From: Variovorax sp.
GTDB lineage: Bacteria > Pseudomonadota > Gammaproteobacteria > Burkholderiales > Burkholderiaceae_C
Direction: 5' to 3'
Length of the DNA stretch: 64,000 nt
Assembly (NCBI GenBank): GCA_017744285.1
Contig: JAGIBP010000001.1
Location: 62,001-126,000, forward strand
The notes under the pieces were generated by a model. That model saw nothing but the letters and a program-made list of their open reading frames with translations, searched no databases and was not told the DNA's origin. The translations under genes and the position numbers were made by a program. Below, piece by piece: positions 44,349 through 52,435 of this stretch (its first letter is position 1; each line of letters begins with the position of its first letter).

Positions 44349-44366
44349 ATGTAGGATAATCTACAT
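44349..44366. promoter_or_regulatory. Inverted repeat over the chrB start, candidate operator
   Basis: ATGTAG and CTACAT form perfect six-base arms around six bases (GATAAT). The right arm overlaps the chrB start codon. A further CTAC/GTAG pair lies at 44341-44354. This is a plausible autoregulatory site for ChrB, which senses chromate. GATAAT also looks like a -10 box, which would leave a leaderless or nearly leaderless mRNA. Confidence 0.5.
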
Positions 44367-45360
44367 GAAAACAGAACAGCCCTCGTGGTTATTGCTGATC
44401 GTCTCCTTGCCCACTTCGAGCGCGACGGGACGCATGCGCATCTGGCGAGGACTCAAGGCCCTTGGCTGTGCGGCCCTGCGAGACGGCGCGCATCTGCTGC
44501 CCGCGCGGCCGGAGCACGAACAGGCCCTGCAGGACCTCGGCGACGAGTGCCTGCGCGAAGGCGGCAGCGCCTGGCTGATGTCCGTGCAGCCTCGCTCCGA
44601 TGAGGACGCCATGGCCTACCGCCAGTTGTTCGATCGCAGCGAGGACTACACGCAACTACGCAAGGGCTGGAAGGAGGCCAATGCCGGTCTCGCAGCCATG
44701 GGGCCGCCGGAACTCGCACGCCTGCAGCGCAAGCTCCAGCGTGAGTTGGACGCCGTGCGAGCGATCGACTTCTTCCCGGGCGAATCGAGTGCGGAGGCGG
44801 AGGCTGCCTGGAGCGACTTCAACAAGCGCGTCGAGTCGCTGCTTTCACCCGACGAACCGCATCAGACGGAAGGCCGCATTCCTCGGCTCGAGATGGGTGA
44901 CTACCAGGGCCGTCTGTGGGCCACGCGCCGTCGCCTGTGGGTGGACCGCGTTGCAAGTGCATGGCTCATCCGGCGCTTCATTGACCGGGATGCCCGATTC
45001 CAGTGGCTTGCCAGGCCGTCGGACTGCCCGAAGCGCGCCCTCGGCTTCGACTTCGACGGCGCCGCCTTCACGCACGTGGGCGACCGGGTCACTTTCGAAA
45101 CGCTGATGGCGAGTTTCGGCCTCGAGGCCGACCTGGCACTCGTGCGCCTCGGGTCCATGGTCCACGTGCTGGACGTGGGCGGCGAGCCGGTCCCCGAAGC
45201 GAAGGGCTTCGAAGCCGTGATGGCCGGTGCGCGAGAGCGGTTGGCAGATGACGATGCACTGCTGGCCGAGATGAGCGCGGTGCTCGATTCGATCTACGCG
45301 CACTTCCAGCGCGAAGCCCAGCGAAACAACGCAAGCAACGACAGGTCGGGAACGAAATGA
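44365..45360 (+). CDS. chrB: Chromate resistance regulator ChrB
   Basis: 331 residues, typical length. The N-terminal domain has 'WLLLIVSLPTSSATGRMRIW' and 'GCAALRDGAHLLPAR'; the C-terminal ChrB domain has 'RRRLWVDRVASAWLIRRFID' and 'GFDFDGAAFTHVGDRVTFE'. ChrB is a chromate-responsive regulator required for full chrA induction in beta-proteobacteria. The stop overlaps the chrA start (ATGA). Confidence 0.92.
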   Translation: MKTEQPSWLLLIVSLPTSSATGRMRIWRGLKALGCAALRDGAHLLPARPEHEQALQDLGDECLREGGSAWLMSVQPRSDEDAMAYRQLFDRSEDYTQLRKGWKEANAGLAAMGPPELARLQRKLQRELDAVRAIDFFPGESSAEAEAAWSDFNKRVESLLSPDEPHQTEGRIPRLEMGDYQGRLWATRRRLWVDRVASAWLIRRFIDRDARFQWLARPSDCPKRALGFDFDGAAFTHVGDRVTFETLMASFGLEADLALVRLGSMVHVLDVGGEPVPEAKGFEAVMAGARERLADDDALLAEMSAVLDSIYAHFQREAQRNNASNDRSGTK

Positions 45361-46547
45361 ATCAAATGGACGCGATGCCTGAGATCAAGCCTTCGCAGCC
45401 CGGCTACTCGATGTGGCAGCTCGTGCGCTACATGCTCGGCTTGGGCACCTGGGGATTCGGCGGGCCTGTCGCCCTGGTCGGCTACATGTACCGTGATCTC
45501 GTCGAGAGAAGACACTGGATCGCTGAAAGCGAATACAAGGAAGGCATGGCCCTGGCGCAGTTGATGCCCGGGCCGCTGGCCGCACAGCTGGCCATCTATC
45601 TGGGCTTCGTGCACTACCGCTTCGTCGGCGCGACGCTGGTTGGCCTGGCGTTCGTCCTGCCCTCGTTCCTGATGGTCGTCGCGATCGGAGCGGCCTACAA
45701 GGCCTATGGCGGCATCGAATGGATGCAAGCCGTGTTCTATGGCGTCGGCGCTGCGGTGATCGGGATCATCGCGATGAGTGCCTACAAACTGACGACCAAG
45801 AACATCGGCAAGGACAAGCTGCTGTGGGTCATCTTCCTGGCAAGCGCTGCGGTCACTGTGATCACCAAGTCCGAGATCGTGTGGATCTTCCTCGGTGCCG
45901 GCGTCCTGGTCTGGCTGTGGCGCGCGCCACCGAAGTTTCTCTCTGGCGGCACGGTGAACAGCATTGCCGCACCTCTGGCGGCCTTCTTCGCGATCGATGC
46001 GCTCGACTGGCACAAGCTCGGGCAGATCGGGGCGTTCTTCGCCTATGCCGGCAGCTTCGTATTCGGCAGCGGCCTTGCGATCGTGCCTTTCCTGTATGGC
46101 GGCGTCGTTCAGGAACACCACTGGCTCACTGACCGGCAGTTCGTCGACGCGGTGGCCGTCGCCATGATCACGCCCGGCCCCGTCGTCATCACGACCGGCT
46201 TCATTGGGTTCCTGGTTTCCGGTTTCTGGGGAGCCGTCGTTGCGGCGGCGGGTACCTTCGTCCCGTGCTATCTCTTCACCATCCTGCCCGCGCCGTACTT
46301 CAAGAAGCACGGCAAGCGCCCCGGCATCGTGGCCTTCGTCGACGGCGTGACTGCCGCCGCCATCGGGGCCATCACAGGAGCGGCGATCGTCATCGGTCAG
46401 CGGTCGATCACCGATTTCAGCACCGCCGCATTGGCACTGATCACCGTGGGTGTCCTGTGGCGCTTCAAGAAGGTGCCGGAGCCCGCCGTGGTCGTCGTCG
46501 CCGCATTGGCCGGACTGGTGCTCTATCCGCTGGCTTCCCATCACTGA
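45357..46547 (+). CDS. chrA: Chromate efflux transporter ChrA
   Basis: 396 residues with two homologous halves (long-chain CHR family). The half motifs are 'GTWGFGGPVALVGYMYRDL' near residue 32 and 'FGSGLAIVPFLYGGVVQ' near 235. About ten membrane segments. 'AQLMPGPLAAQLAIYLG' and 'AVAMITPGPVVITTGFIG' are the PGP motifs of each half. It exports chromate using the proton-motive force. A second, different chrA lies at 58825. Confidence 0.93.
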   Translation: MNQMDAMPEIKPSQPGYSMWQLVRYMLGLGTWGFGGPVALVGYMYRDLVERRHWIAESEYKEGMALAQLMPGPLAAQLAIYLGFVHYRFVGATLVGLAFVLPSFLMVVAIGAAYKAYGGIEWMQAVFYGVGAAVIGIIAMSAYKLTTKNIGKDKLLWVIFLASAAVTVITKSEIVWIFLGAGVLVWLWRAPPKFLSGGTVNSIAAPLAAFFAIDALDWHKLGQIGAFFAYAGSFVFGSGLAIVPFLYGGVVQEHHWLTDRQFVDAVAVAMITPGPVVITTGFIGFLVSGFWGAVVAAAGTFVPCYLFTILPAPYFKKHGKRPGIVAFVDGVTAAAIGAITGAAIVIGQRSITDFSTAALALITVGVLWRFKKVPEPAVVVVAALAGLVLYPLASHH

Positions 46548-46616
46548 GTAGCGGTACACCCAGACTGTTCATTGCCGCACTGTGGAAGCGCAAGGCACGC
46601 TCGAAGTCCCCGGCGC

Positions 46617-47612
46617 TCATGTGGCATGAGCGTGCGTCGGTCGCCGCTCGTCCTCTTGCTCGCACAGGTTCACCTCCGCGGTCACGTGGACGACTTCCTC
46701 GTGAATCGAAATCCATTCCCGCACCCGCGTCGGCGTGAGCGCCGGGTCATGTGTCACCACGGATAGAGCGCACGAATACGCTCCCTTTCCAACTCGCCAT
46801 ACGTGCAGGTCCGTCACGACGGTCTCGCCGGCCCTGCCGCCCTCCTCGACAGCATCGCGAATCTCTTGCACGACCGGCGCATCCATCTCGCGGTCCAGGA
46901 GAACTTTGGACGTCTCCGCGATCAGGCGCTTTGCCCACAGCGCCACAACGATCGCACCGATGATGCCCATCACCGGGTCCAGCCACCACCAGTCGTACAG
47001 CCAGCCCCCGCCGAGCGCCACAATGGCGAGGACCGACGTCGCGGCATCCGCAACGACGTGCACGTAGGCCGACTTGAGGTTCAGGTCATGCCCGTGCGCA
47101 GGGTTCGCATGGCCGTGGTGGTCATGTCCATGGCGATGGTCGTGCCCGTGGTCATGGTGTGCCGCACCGAGCAGGAATGCCGAGACGATGTTCACCAAGA
47201 GGCCGATCCCGGCGATGACCATTGCCTCCAGGTACTGAATCGGCTGGGGCGATACCAGGCGCTCGAGCGAACCCGCGACCATGAGCGCCACCACCACCAG
47301 CAGGAAGATGGCGCTCGCGAAGCCACCGAGGACCTCGATCTTCCAGGTGCCGAAAGCAAAGCGGGGGTCTGCGGTGTACTTGCGGGCCGCCGCGTAGGCG
47401 AAGGCGCTCAGGCCAATGGCCACAGCGTGCGAACTCATGTGGAAGCCATCGGCCAACAGTGCCATCGAGTTGTAGTACCAACCCGCGGCAATCTCCGCCA
47501 CCATCATGGCCGCCGTCATCCACATCACCAGTCTGGTGCTGCGTTCCCCGGCCGAATTCCCGGTGTCGAACACATGGTCATGCTGCCATTGGTCCAGGTT
47601 GTGAGTGTGCAT
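46617..47612 (-). CDS. dmeF: Cation diffusion facilitator, DmeF-type Ni/Co efflux
   Basis: 331 residues from ATG 47612; the longer frame upstream has no family similarity. The His-rich N-terminus 'MHTHNLDQWQHDHVF' is a DmeF hallmark, and a second His-rich loop lies near residues 150-170 (HDHGHDHRHGHDHHG). CDF metal site motifs are 'ALLADGFHMSSHAVAIGL' and 'SAYVHVVADAATSVLA' (HxxxD pairs). It exports Co2+/Ni2+. Divergent from an RcnR/CsoR-type regulator gene, with a matching operator between. Confidence 0.9.
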   Translation of the reverse strand: MHTHNLDQWQHDHVFDTGNSAGERSTRLVMWMTAAMMVAEIAAGWYYNSMALLADGFHMSSHAVAIGLSAFAYAAARKYTADPRFAFGTWKIEVLGGFASAIFLLVVVALMVAGSLERLVSPQPIQYLEAMVIAGIGLLVNIVSAFLLGAAHHDHGHDHRHGHDHHGHANPAHGHDLNLKSAYVHVVADAATSVLAIVALGGGWLYDWWWLDPVMGIIGAIVVALWAKRLIAETSKVLLDREMDAPVVQEIRDAVEEGGRAGETVVTDLHVWRVGKGAYSCALSVVTHDPALTPTRVREWISIHEEVVHVTAEVNLCEQEDERRPTHAHAT

Positions 47613-47682
47613 GTCTGCTCTTTTCAGAAGGGTCTGTCGCCGGCCAACAAGGGCTCGCGCGCGGAAGGACGGGCGGATTGAC

Positions 47683-47699
47683 ATACTGTACCCCAGTAT
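47683..47699. promoter_or_regulatory. RcnR-type operator (TACT-N7-AGTA)
   Basis: Read on the minus strand it contains TACT, GGGGTAC, AGTA, the same half-sites and seven-base G-rich centre as the E. coli RcnR site (TACT-G6-N-AGTA). Outer bases extend the arms to ATACTG/CAGTAT. A TTGACA hexamer overlaps its left edge (47678-47683) on the plus strand. It is the probable control site for dmeF and its regulator. Confidence 0.75.
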
Positions 47700-47724
47700 C
47701 CGCAGGCACGTAGAATTCGCGGTC

Positions 47725-48000
47725 ATGGCACACACCATCCTGAACAAGAAGCCACTGCTCACGCGCATCCGCCGCATCAAGGGCCAAACGCAGGCACTGG
47801 AGCGCGCCATCGAGGAAGCCGAGGACTGCTCCGCCGTCCTTCAACAGTTGGCAGCAGTGAGAGGGGCTGTGAATGGCTTGATGCTTGAAGTACTCGAGGG
47901 CCACGTGCGCGACCACCTCGGCGCAGCGGACGCAACCGAGGCCCAAAGGGCAGCAGACCTCGACCTGGTCGTCTCTGTTCTGCGCTCTTACGTGAAATAG
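47725..48000 (+). CDS. dmeR: Metal-sensing regulator, RcnR/CsoR family (DmeR)
   Basis: 91 residues, all-helical. It starts 'MAHTILNKKPLLTRIRRIKG', has the family core 'GQTQALERAIEEAEDCSAVL' and 'QQLAAVRGAVNGLMLEVLEG', and a 'HVRDHL' segment. His3, Cys35 and His60-region residues match the ligands of Ni/Co sensors of the RcnR/DmeR type. ATG 47725 is supported by the conserved RcnR-like N-terminus containing the His ligand. It should repress dmeF until Ni/Co binds. Confidence 0.87.
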   Translation: MAHTILNKKPLLTRIRRIKGQTQALERAIEEAEDCSAVLQQLAAVRGAVNGLMLEVLEGHVRDHLGAADATEAQRAADLDLVVSVLRSYVK

Positions 48001-48044
48001 CTGCGAGCCGGAGCCGGCGGTCCGCGCGCACTGCGCACTGCGCC

Positions 48045-48081
48045 TAAGCGAAACATATACACTTCATATACGTTTCGTTTA
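48045..48081. promoter_or_regulatory. Large inverted repeat upstream of the parD-like/map operon
   Basis: Ten-base arms TAAGCGAAAC (48045-48054) and GTTTCGTTTA (48072-48081) match at nine of ten positions across a 17-base AT-rich spacer. The spacer carries a CATATAC direct repeat (48054-48060 and 48065-48071). The element ends 9 bp before the ParD-like start. It looks like a strong autoregulatory operator with the promoter inside. Confidence 0.6.
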
Positions 48082-48090
48082 GAGCAAACC

Positions 48091-48345
48091 ATGGGTATCG
48101 TGAAAATCTCGGGCCAGATGCATGAGAACCTGCGAGTGGCGGGCAACGCGCTCGGCAGGTCCATCAACGCGCAGGCCGAACACTGGATGCGAGTCGGCAT
48201 GCTGACGGAGATGCACCCCGGGCTGGACCACCGGCAGATCTGCCAGCTGCTGGTACGAGCTGAACTCACGGGAGGCCTGGACATTGCCACGGCCCTCGCG
48301 GGTCCAACTGGCAAACCTCGGCCATCCTCGACTGGAAAGCGGTGA
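48091..48345 (+). CDS. ParD-like antitoxin-family protein
   Basis: 84 residues. 'MGIVKISGQMHENLRVAGNA' is a ribbon-helix-helix-like start; 'SINAQAEHWMRVGMLTEMHP' and 'ICQLLVRAEL' follow, matching the ParD_like family (PF11903). Real ParD proteins are followed by a ParE toxin; here the next gene is a methionine aminopeptidase whose start touches this stop (TGATG). The large inverted repeat just upstream fits autoregulation. Antitoxin activity is not demonstrated by sequence. Confidence 0.8.
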   Translation: MGIVKISGQMHENLRVAGNALGRSINAQAEHWMRVGMLTEMHPGLDHRQICQLLVRAELTGGLDIATALAGPTGKPRPSSTGKR

Positions 48346-49136
48346 TGGCCCGGGGTATTTCCATCAAGTCCGCCGAGGACATCGAGATGGCCCGGCGTGC
48401 CGGCCAGCTCGCTGCAGAGGTACTCAGCATCGTCGAGCCGCACCTTGTTCCGGGTGTGAGCACCGAGACGCTGGACAGAATCTGTCATGACCATATCGTC
48501 AACGTCCAGGGTGCCATCCCGGCCAACGTGGGGTACCAGGGGTATCCGAAGACGATCCTCACGTCCGTCAACCAGGTCGTTTGTCATGGCATCCCCTCGC
48601 CAGACAAGATTCTGAAGAAGGGCGACATCATCAACATCGATGTCGCCGTCCTCAAAGACGGCTGGTTCGGCGACACCAGCCGCATGTACTTCGTCGGACC
48701 GCCCAGCACCCTGGCGCGGCGCCTGGTCGAAACGACCTATGAAGCCATGCTCGCTGGAATCCGCCAAGTCAAGCCTGGCGCGACCCTGGGCGACATCGGC
48801 CACGCCATCCAGACTGTCGCCGCCCGAGAGCATTTCAGCGTCGTGCGCGAATATTGCGGGCATGGCATTGGTCAGGTCTACCACGACAAGCCGGACGTGC
48901 TGCACTACGGGCGGCCTGGGGAGGGTCTCAAGCTGGCACCCGGAATGGTCTTCACCATCGAACCGATGCTCAATGCAGGCAAGTGCGAGACCCGGCAATT
49001 GCCCGACGGTTGGACGGTCGTGACAAAGGACAGGTCTTTGTCCGCCCAATGGGAACATATGGTGGCCGTAACTCCCGAGGGCTATGACGTGCTGACGCCT
49101 TGGCCGGGAGGCACCGGCGCCTACGCGCCGATCTGA
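48345..49136 (+). CDS. map: Type I methionine aminopeptidase (second, non-housekeeping copy)
   Basis: 263 residues, full length. All metal/catalytic positions are present: 'VVCHGIPS', 'IINIDVAVL', 'GDTSRMYF', 'CGHGIGQVYH', 'VFTIEPML' and 'QWEHMVAVT'. It should remove initiator methionine. The housekeeping map gene normally sits near rpsB/tsf; this copy is instead coupled to the ParD-like gene. GTG 48342, one codon earlier, is an alternative start. Slightly lower GC than the flanks. Confidence 0.9.
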   Translation: MARGISIKSAEDIEMARRAGQLAAEVLSIVEPHLVPGVSTETLDRICHDHIVNVQGAIPANVGYQGYPKTILTSVNQVVCHGIPSPDKILKKGDIINIDVAVLKDGWFGDTSRMYFVGPPSTLARRLVETTYEAMLAGIRQVKPGATLGDIGHAIQTVAAREHFSVVREYCGHGIGQVYHDKPDVLHYGRPGEGLKLAPGMVFTIEPMLNAGKCETRQLPDGWTVVTKDRSLSAQWEHMVAVTPEGYDVLTPWPGGTGAYAPI

Positions 49137-49233
49137 TTCAATCCGTGCGTATGGCTTCTGCGATCGCTTGCGTCATCGCGACAAATGGGATCGCAGGTGC
49201 AGGCACGAGGTAGGCTTCAACCCTGAGGAGATC

Positions 49234-50292
49234 ATGGCTGCATCGCTTTTCAACTTCCTGCGGACCGCATCGGAGATGCCCGCCGTGCACGAGGGCGCAG
49301 CCCTCAGCCGACGACGCCTGCTGGCAGCCGGGTGCCTCTGCTGCGCCCTGCCCTTCGCGCGGGCACAGTCGGCCGGACCGCTGCCGGCGCAGGCACTGGC
49401 CCATCTGGAAGCGGCGCGCCGCGCCGCGGGCGACGACCTTCGCGCGTACATGCGCCTGGGCGATGGCATCGCACCCACACCCAGCGCGCCGCCGGTTTCG
49501 CCGGATGCGCTGATGGCCCTGCCCGCACCCGCTCCGGGCTGGGCCTTCGACAACCTGTGCTTCGTGGGCAACCGATGGGTGAGCGCGTGGGGCCTGACCA
49601 CCCCGGAAGGCCTCGTCGTGATCGACGCGATGGACAACGACGACGAAGCTCGCACTCTGGTGGCGGGTGGCCTGCGCAAGCTTGGACAGGACCCCGCCAC
49701 GATCCAGGCGGTGCTGATCACGCACGGCCACGGCGACCACTATGGTGGCTTCGGCCACCTGCGGTCCATTTCCGGCGCCCGGGCGGCCATGAGCGAGGCC
49801 GACTGGACGATGACGGAAACCAAGCTGGAATTCGACCGGCCCGACTGGGGCCGCCCGCCCAAACGCGACCTCGTGCTCAAGGAGGGCGAAGCGCTGCGCT
49901 GGGGCGATACGCAGATCGACGTGCTGCTCACCCCGGGCCACACCATGGGTACGGTCTCGCTTCTCTTCGATGTGCGCGAGGGCAAGCGTCGCCACCGCGC
50001 GCTCCTGTGGGGCGGCACGGCCTTCAACTTCCAGCGAAGCCCCGACCGCATGCAGAGGCTGCAGGCCTACATCGACCAGACGGAGCGCGTGCGCCGCCTG
50101 GTGGAGGCGCAAGGCGTGGACGTGTTTATCTCCAATCACGACCTTTTCGACGAGGCAGTGAACAAGCTGCAGGTCCGCCAGCAGGGAGGCGCCAGCGGCA
50201 ACCCCTTCGTCATGGGCACAGAGAACGTCGCGCGAGCGTTGACGGTGATGAACGAGTGCGCGCGCGCCACGAAGGTCGTGTGGAGCACTTGA
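49234..50292 (+). CDS. Tat-exported metallo-beta-lactamase-fold protein, B3-like
   Basis: 352 residues from ATG 49234 (GAGGAG upstream). The signal has a twin-arginine motif, SRRRLLAAG, at about 28-36, ending near RAQS, so export by Tat is likely. The mature protein has 'LITHGHGDHYGGFGHL' (HxHxDH), 'LLTPGHTMGTVSLLF' and 'VFISNHDLFDEAVNKL', as in subclass B3-like enzymes. Activity on beta-lactams is not assured: some periplasmic members are lactonases or of unknown use. It stands alone. Confidence 0.8.
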   Translation: MAASLFNFLRTASEMPAVHEGAALSRRRLLAAGCLCCALPFARAQSAGPLPAQALAHLEAARRAAGDDLRAYMRLGDGIAPTPSAPPVSPDALMALPAPAPGWAFDNLCFVGNRWVSAWGLTTPEGLVVIDAMDNDDEARTLVAGGLRKLGQDPATIQAVLITHGHGDHYGGFGHLRSISGARAAMSEADWTMTETKLEFDRPDWGRPPKRDLVLKEGEALRWGDTQIDVLLTPGHTMGTVSLLFDVREGKRRHRALLWGGTAFNFQRSPDRMQRLQAYIDQTERVRRLVEAQGVDVFISNHDLFDEAVNKLQVRQQGGASGNPFVMGTENVARALTVMNECARATKVVWST

Positions 50293-50388
50293 ACCAGCCG
50301 GTCGCGGAGGTGCCCGAAAGCCCAGCCAAGGCGCCGGAAGCCGCCCACTCCCGAACGTCGAGCGAGACCCGTCGATTAGCATGACGGC

Positions 50389-51105
50389 ATGACCCCATTG
50401 CAGTTCGAACTCGATCGCCTGTACGGACTGGGTGCGCGTGCCGCGCACGGCTCTGTCCCAGCGGCCGACCCGGGCGTTCGAGCCTTGGTGCTGGAGTTGA
50501 GGCCACCCGCGGGATGGGCCCAGCTTTCGTCGGTCTGGACAGGCGTCCAATCGGACCTCGGCTTTCCTCCCCCGGCCATCGCGGTCTCTGGAGTCGACGC
50601 ACTGCAGCTTTGGTTCTCGCTTGCATCGCCGACTCTGCCGCGCCATGGCGAGCTTTTCCTGCAGGGCTTGCGTGCGCGGTATCTGCCCGACGTGGCATCG
50701 ACCCACGTGCGCCTGATCGCCGACGCGGCGCAACTCCCGCCCGCGCCGCCCCGAGAGACCAGCCCGGATCACTGGTCGGCGTTCGTCGCCCCTGACCTGG
50801 CTTCGGTGTTCTCCGATACGCCGTGGCTGGATCTTCCTCCCAACGGCGAAGGCCAGGCAGCGCTTCTGCGCACGCTCGAGCCCATCCGGCAAGCTGCCTT
50901 CGACGCCGCATCAAGCCAGCCTGGCGTCAAAGAGGACGTGTCGTTTGACTTGAAGCTGTCTGGCTTGCCCCAAGCGCCTCTCTCCGAACAGGGGGGCGCC
51001 GACGCGGAGCGCTTCCTAAGAGACGTCATGAACGACGAATCGGTGCCCCTGGCTTTGCGGATAGAAGCCGCAAAGAGCTTGCTTGGCCATGCGAAGCGCT
51101 CGTAG
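50389..51105 (+). CDS. Protein of unknown function
   Basis: 238 residues without signal peptide or membrane segments; no family recognised. Features seen: an N-terminal 'FELDRLYGLG', a 'PPAIAVSGVDALQLWFSLAS' segment (about 61-80), and a C-terminal helix 'ALRIEAAKSLLGHAKRS'. Third-base GC and codon use are coding-like, and the frame is clean. It may be a nucleic-acid-related protein by the shape of the 'SG.D.LQLWFSL' strand, but this is a guess. No operon partner. Confidence 0.55.
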   Translation: MTPLQFELDRLYGLGARAAHGSVPAADPGVRALVLELRPPAGWAQLSSVWTGVQSDLGFPPPAIAVSGVDALQLWFSLASPTLPRHGELFLQGLRARYLPDVASTHVRLIADAAQLPPAPPRETSPDHWSAFVAPDLASVFSDTPWLDLPPNGEGQAALLRTLEPIRQAAFDAASSQPGVKEDVSFDLKLSGLPQAPLSEQGGADAERFLRDVMNDESVPLALRIEAAKSLLGHAKRS

Positions 51106-51393
51106 GCAGATCTTTACTCGATGCTCAATCCCGAGGGATCGCACTACCGAGGACCCGATTTCGGCGAAGCTCTCATGTTCGTGCTGGGCCATTCCGGCAG
51201 CTTTCTCTGCGTCCGACAGCCCCGACCTGGCGCCCTTTCAGTTCGAGAGTCGACACGCCAGGCTCTTCTTTGCCGAGAACGGCCGTAGCGACGGCAAGAA
51301 CAAGGGACGGTTCAGGCGCTTCACTTCAGGCCGCAACTGCTCTTGGAAGCATTGCTGCAGCAAGTTCTGGCCTAGGGTTCCAGACCATCGTCA
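51106..51393. other. Gene-poor gap, no feature recognised
   Basis: This 288-bp stretch lies between the unknown gene and the LysR gene. An open frame runs through it (51083-51418) but its product has unusual Cys/Arg/Phe-rich composition and no known motif. GC is lower than around it. It may be decayed coding sequence. Confidence 0.4.
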
Positions 51394-52335
51394 TCATGCC
51401 GTGCGTGCACCTTGTTGACGTGCCACCGAGAGGCAGTCCTGCAGCGCGGCGATGAGCCGCTCGGACACCAGTTTCACGATCGCCCCCACGGGCTTGGTCG
51501 CGTCAATGGCCACGCTGATCTCTTGAGGCTCGGCACCGCGATCTCGTACGGGGATGAAGACCAGCTGTCTGGCTGCCAGTTCTGCCGCCACGTCCAACTC
51601 GGACGTGAACATGACGTGGTTGCCACCCAGCGCAAGCTGTTTTACCAACTGCAGCGAGTTGCTTTCGGTGTAGCGGCGCGGCTCCTTGAACAGCCAGTTG
51701 TACTGCGCCTCCAGGTGGCGTCGGATCGTGAGCGCCTTGCTCTGCAGCGCCACCGGGTGGGCCACGGCCTCTTGGAAGCTCACCGTTTCGCGCCGCGCCA
51801 GTGAGTGGCCGGGCGCCACCACGCAGCCCAGCGGAAGCGCGCTCTTCCAAAGCACCAGCAGTTCGCGGCGTGGCCTCAGGTTGAAGACGGCCGCCAGATC
51901 GGCCTGGCCGGTGAGCAGGGCGGCCTCGGCGTCGTCCGGGGTGGCCAGCGCGATGGACAGACTGACCAGCGGATGCTTTTCTCCGAGGTCGCGCACCAGC
52001 GCGGGCATGACGCTGGTGGCATGGCTGTCCATGGCCGCCAGTGACACATGGCCCTGGTGCACACCCTGGATGCGCCGGATTTCAGCAAGCACTCCACGTT
52101 CATCCTGCCGCCAGCGACGCGTTAGGGTGACGAGCGCATCGCCCGAGGGCGTCAAGCGCATGCCGCGCGCCAGCCGCTCGAACAAAGGCACGCCGAGTTC
52201 TTCCTCCAGTTGCAAGATCTGGCGATTGATGGCCGAAGCCGCCACGTGAAGTTCACGCGCGGCCTTCTGGATGGAGCCCGAGCGCGCGACCTGGTCAACG
52301 TAGCGCAATCCGGCGGGAACGAGCGAATGGCGCAT
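51394..52335 (-). CDS. LysR-family transcriptional regulator
   Basis: 313 residues from ATG 52335, where the HTH begins ('RYVDQVARSGSIQKAARELH', 'AINRQILQLEEELGVPLFE'); the frame continues upstream without similarity. The effector domain covers about 90-300. It is divergent from uraD, 100 bp apart, with a TTTTGC-N12-GCAAAA inverted repeat between. It probably controls uraD and the following Bug receptor gene. Confidence 0.88.
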   Translation of the reverse strand: MRHSLVPAGLRYVDQVARSGSIQKAARELHVAASAINRQILQLEEELGVPLFERLARGMRLTPSGDALVTLTRRWRQDERGVLAEIRRIQGVHQGHVSLAAMDSHATSVMPALVRDLGEKHPLVSLSIALATPDDAEAALLTGQADLAAVFNLRPRRELLVLWKSALPLGCVVAPGHSLARRETVSFQEAVAHPVALQSKALTIRRHLEAQYNWLFKEPRRYTESNSLQLVKQLALGGNHVMFTSELDVAAELAARQLVFIPVRDRGAEPQEISVAIDATKPVGAIVKLVSERLIAALQDCLSVARQQGARTA

Positions 52336-52368
52336 GGAGTCAAGAACGGTGTGAATCGAGTGTACTGA

Positions 52369-52392
52369 TTTTGCGTATGGAGACCTGCAAAA
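52369..52392. promoter_or_regulatory. LysR-type inverted repeat between lysR and uraD
   Basis: TTTTGC (52369-52374) and GCAAAA (52387-52392) are perfect arms 12 bp apart, of LysR operator size, midway between the divergent starts. It is the likely operator of the LysR protein encoded at 51394. Confidence 0.5.
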
Positions 52393-52435
52393 ATGGTGAT
52401 GGATGGCAATGAATCGCGTGCCTACGATTCGTTCC

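Noticed and set aside
51083-51418. A 111-codon frame between the unknown gene and the LysR gene
   Set aside because: Cys/Arg/Phe-rich product without similarity and without a ribosome site; it overlaps the end of the preceding gene. Treated as non-coding or decayed.
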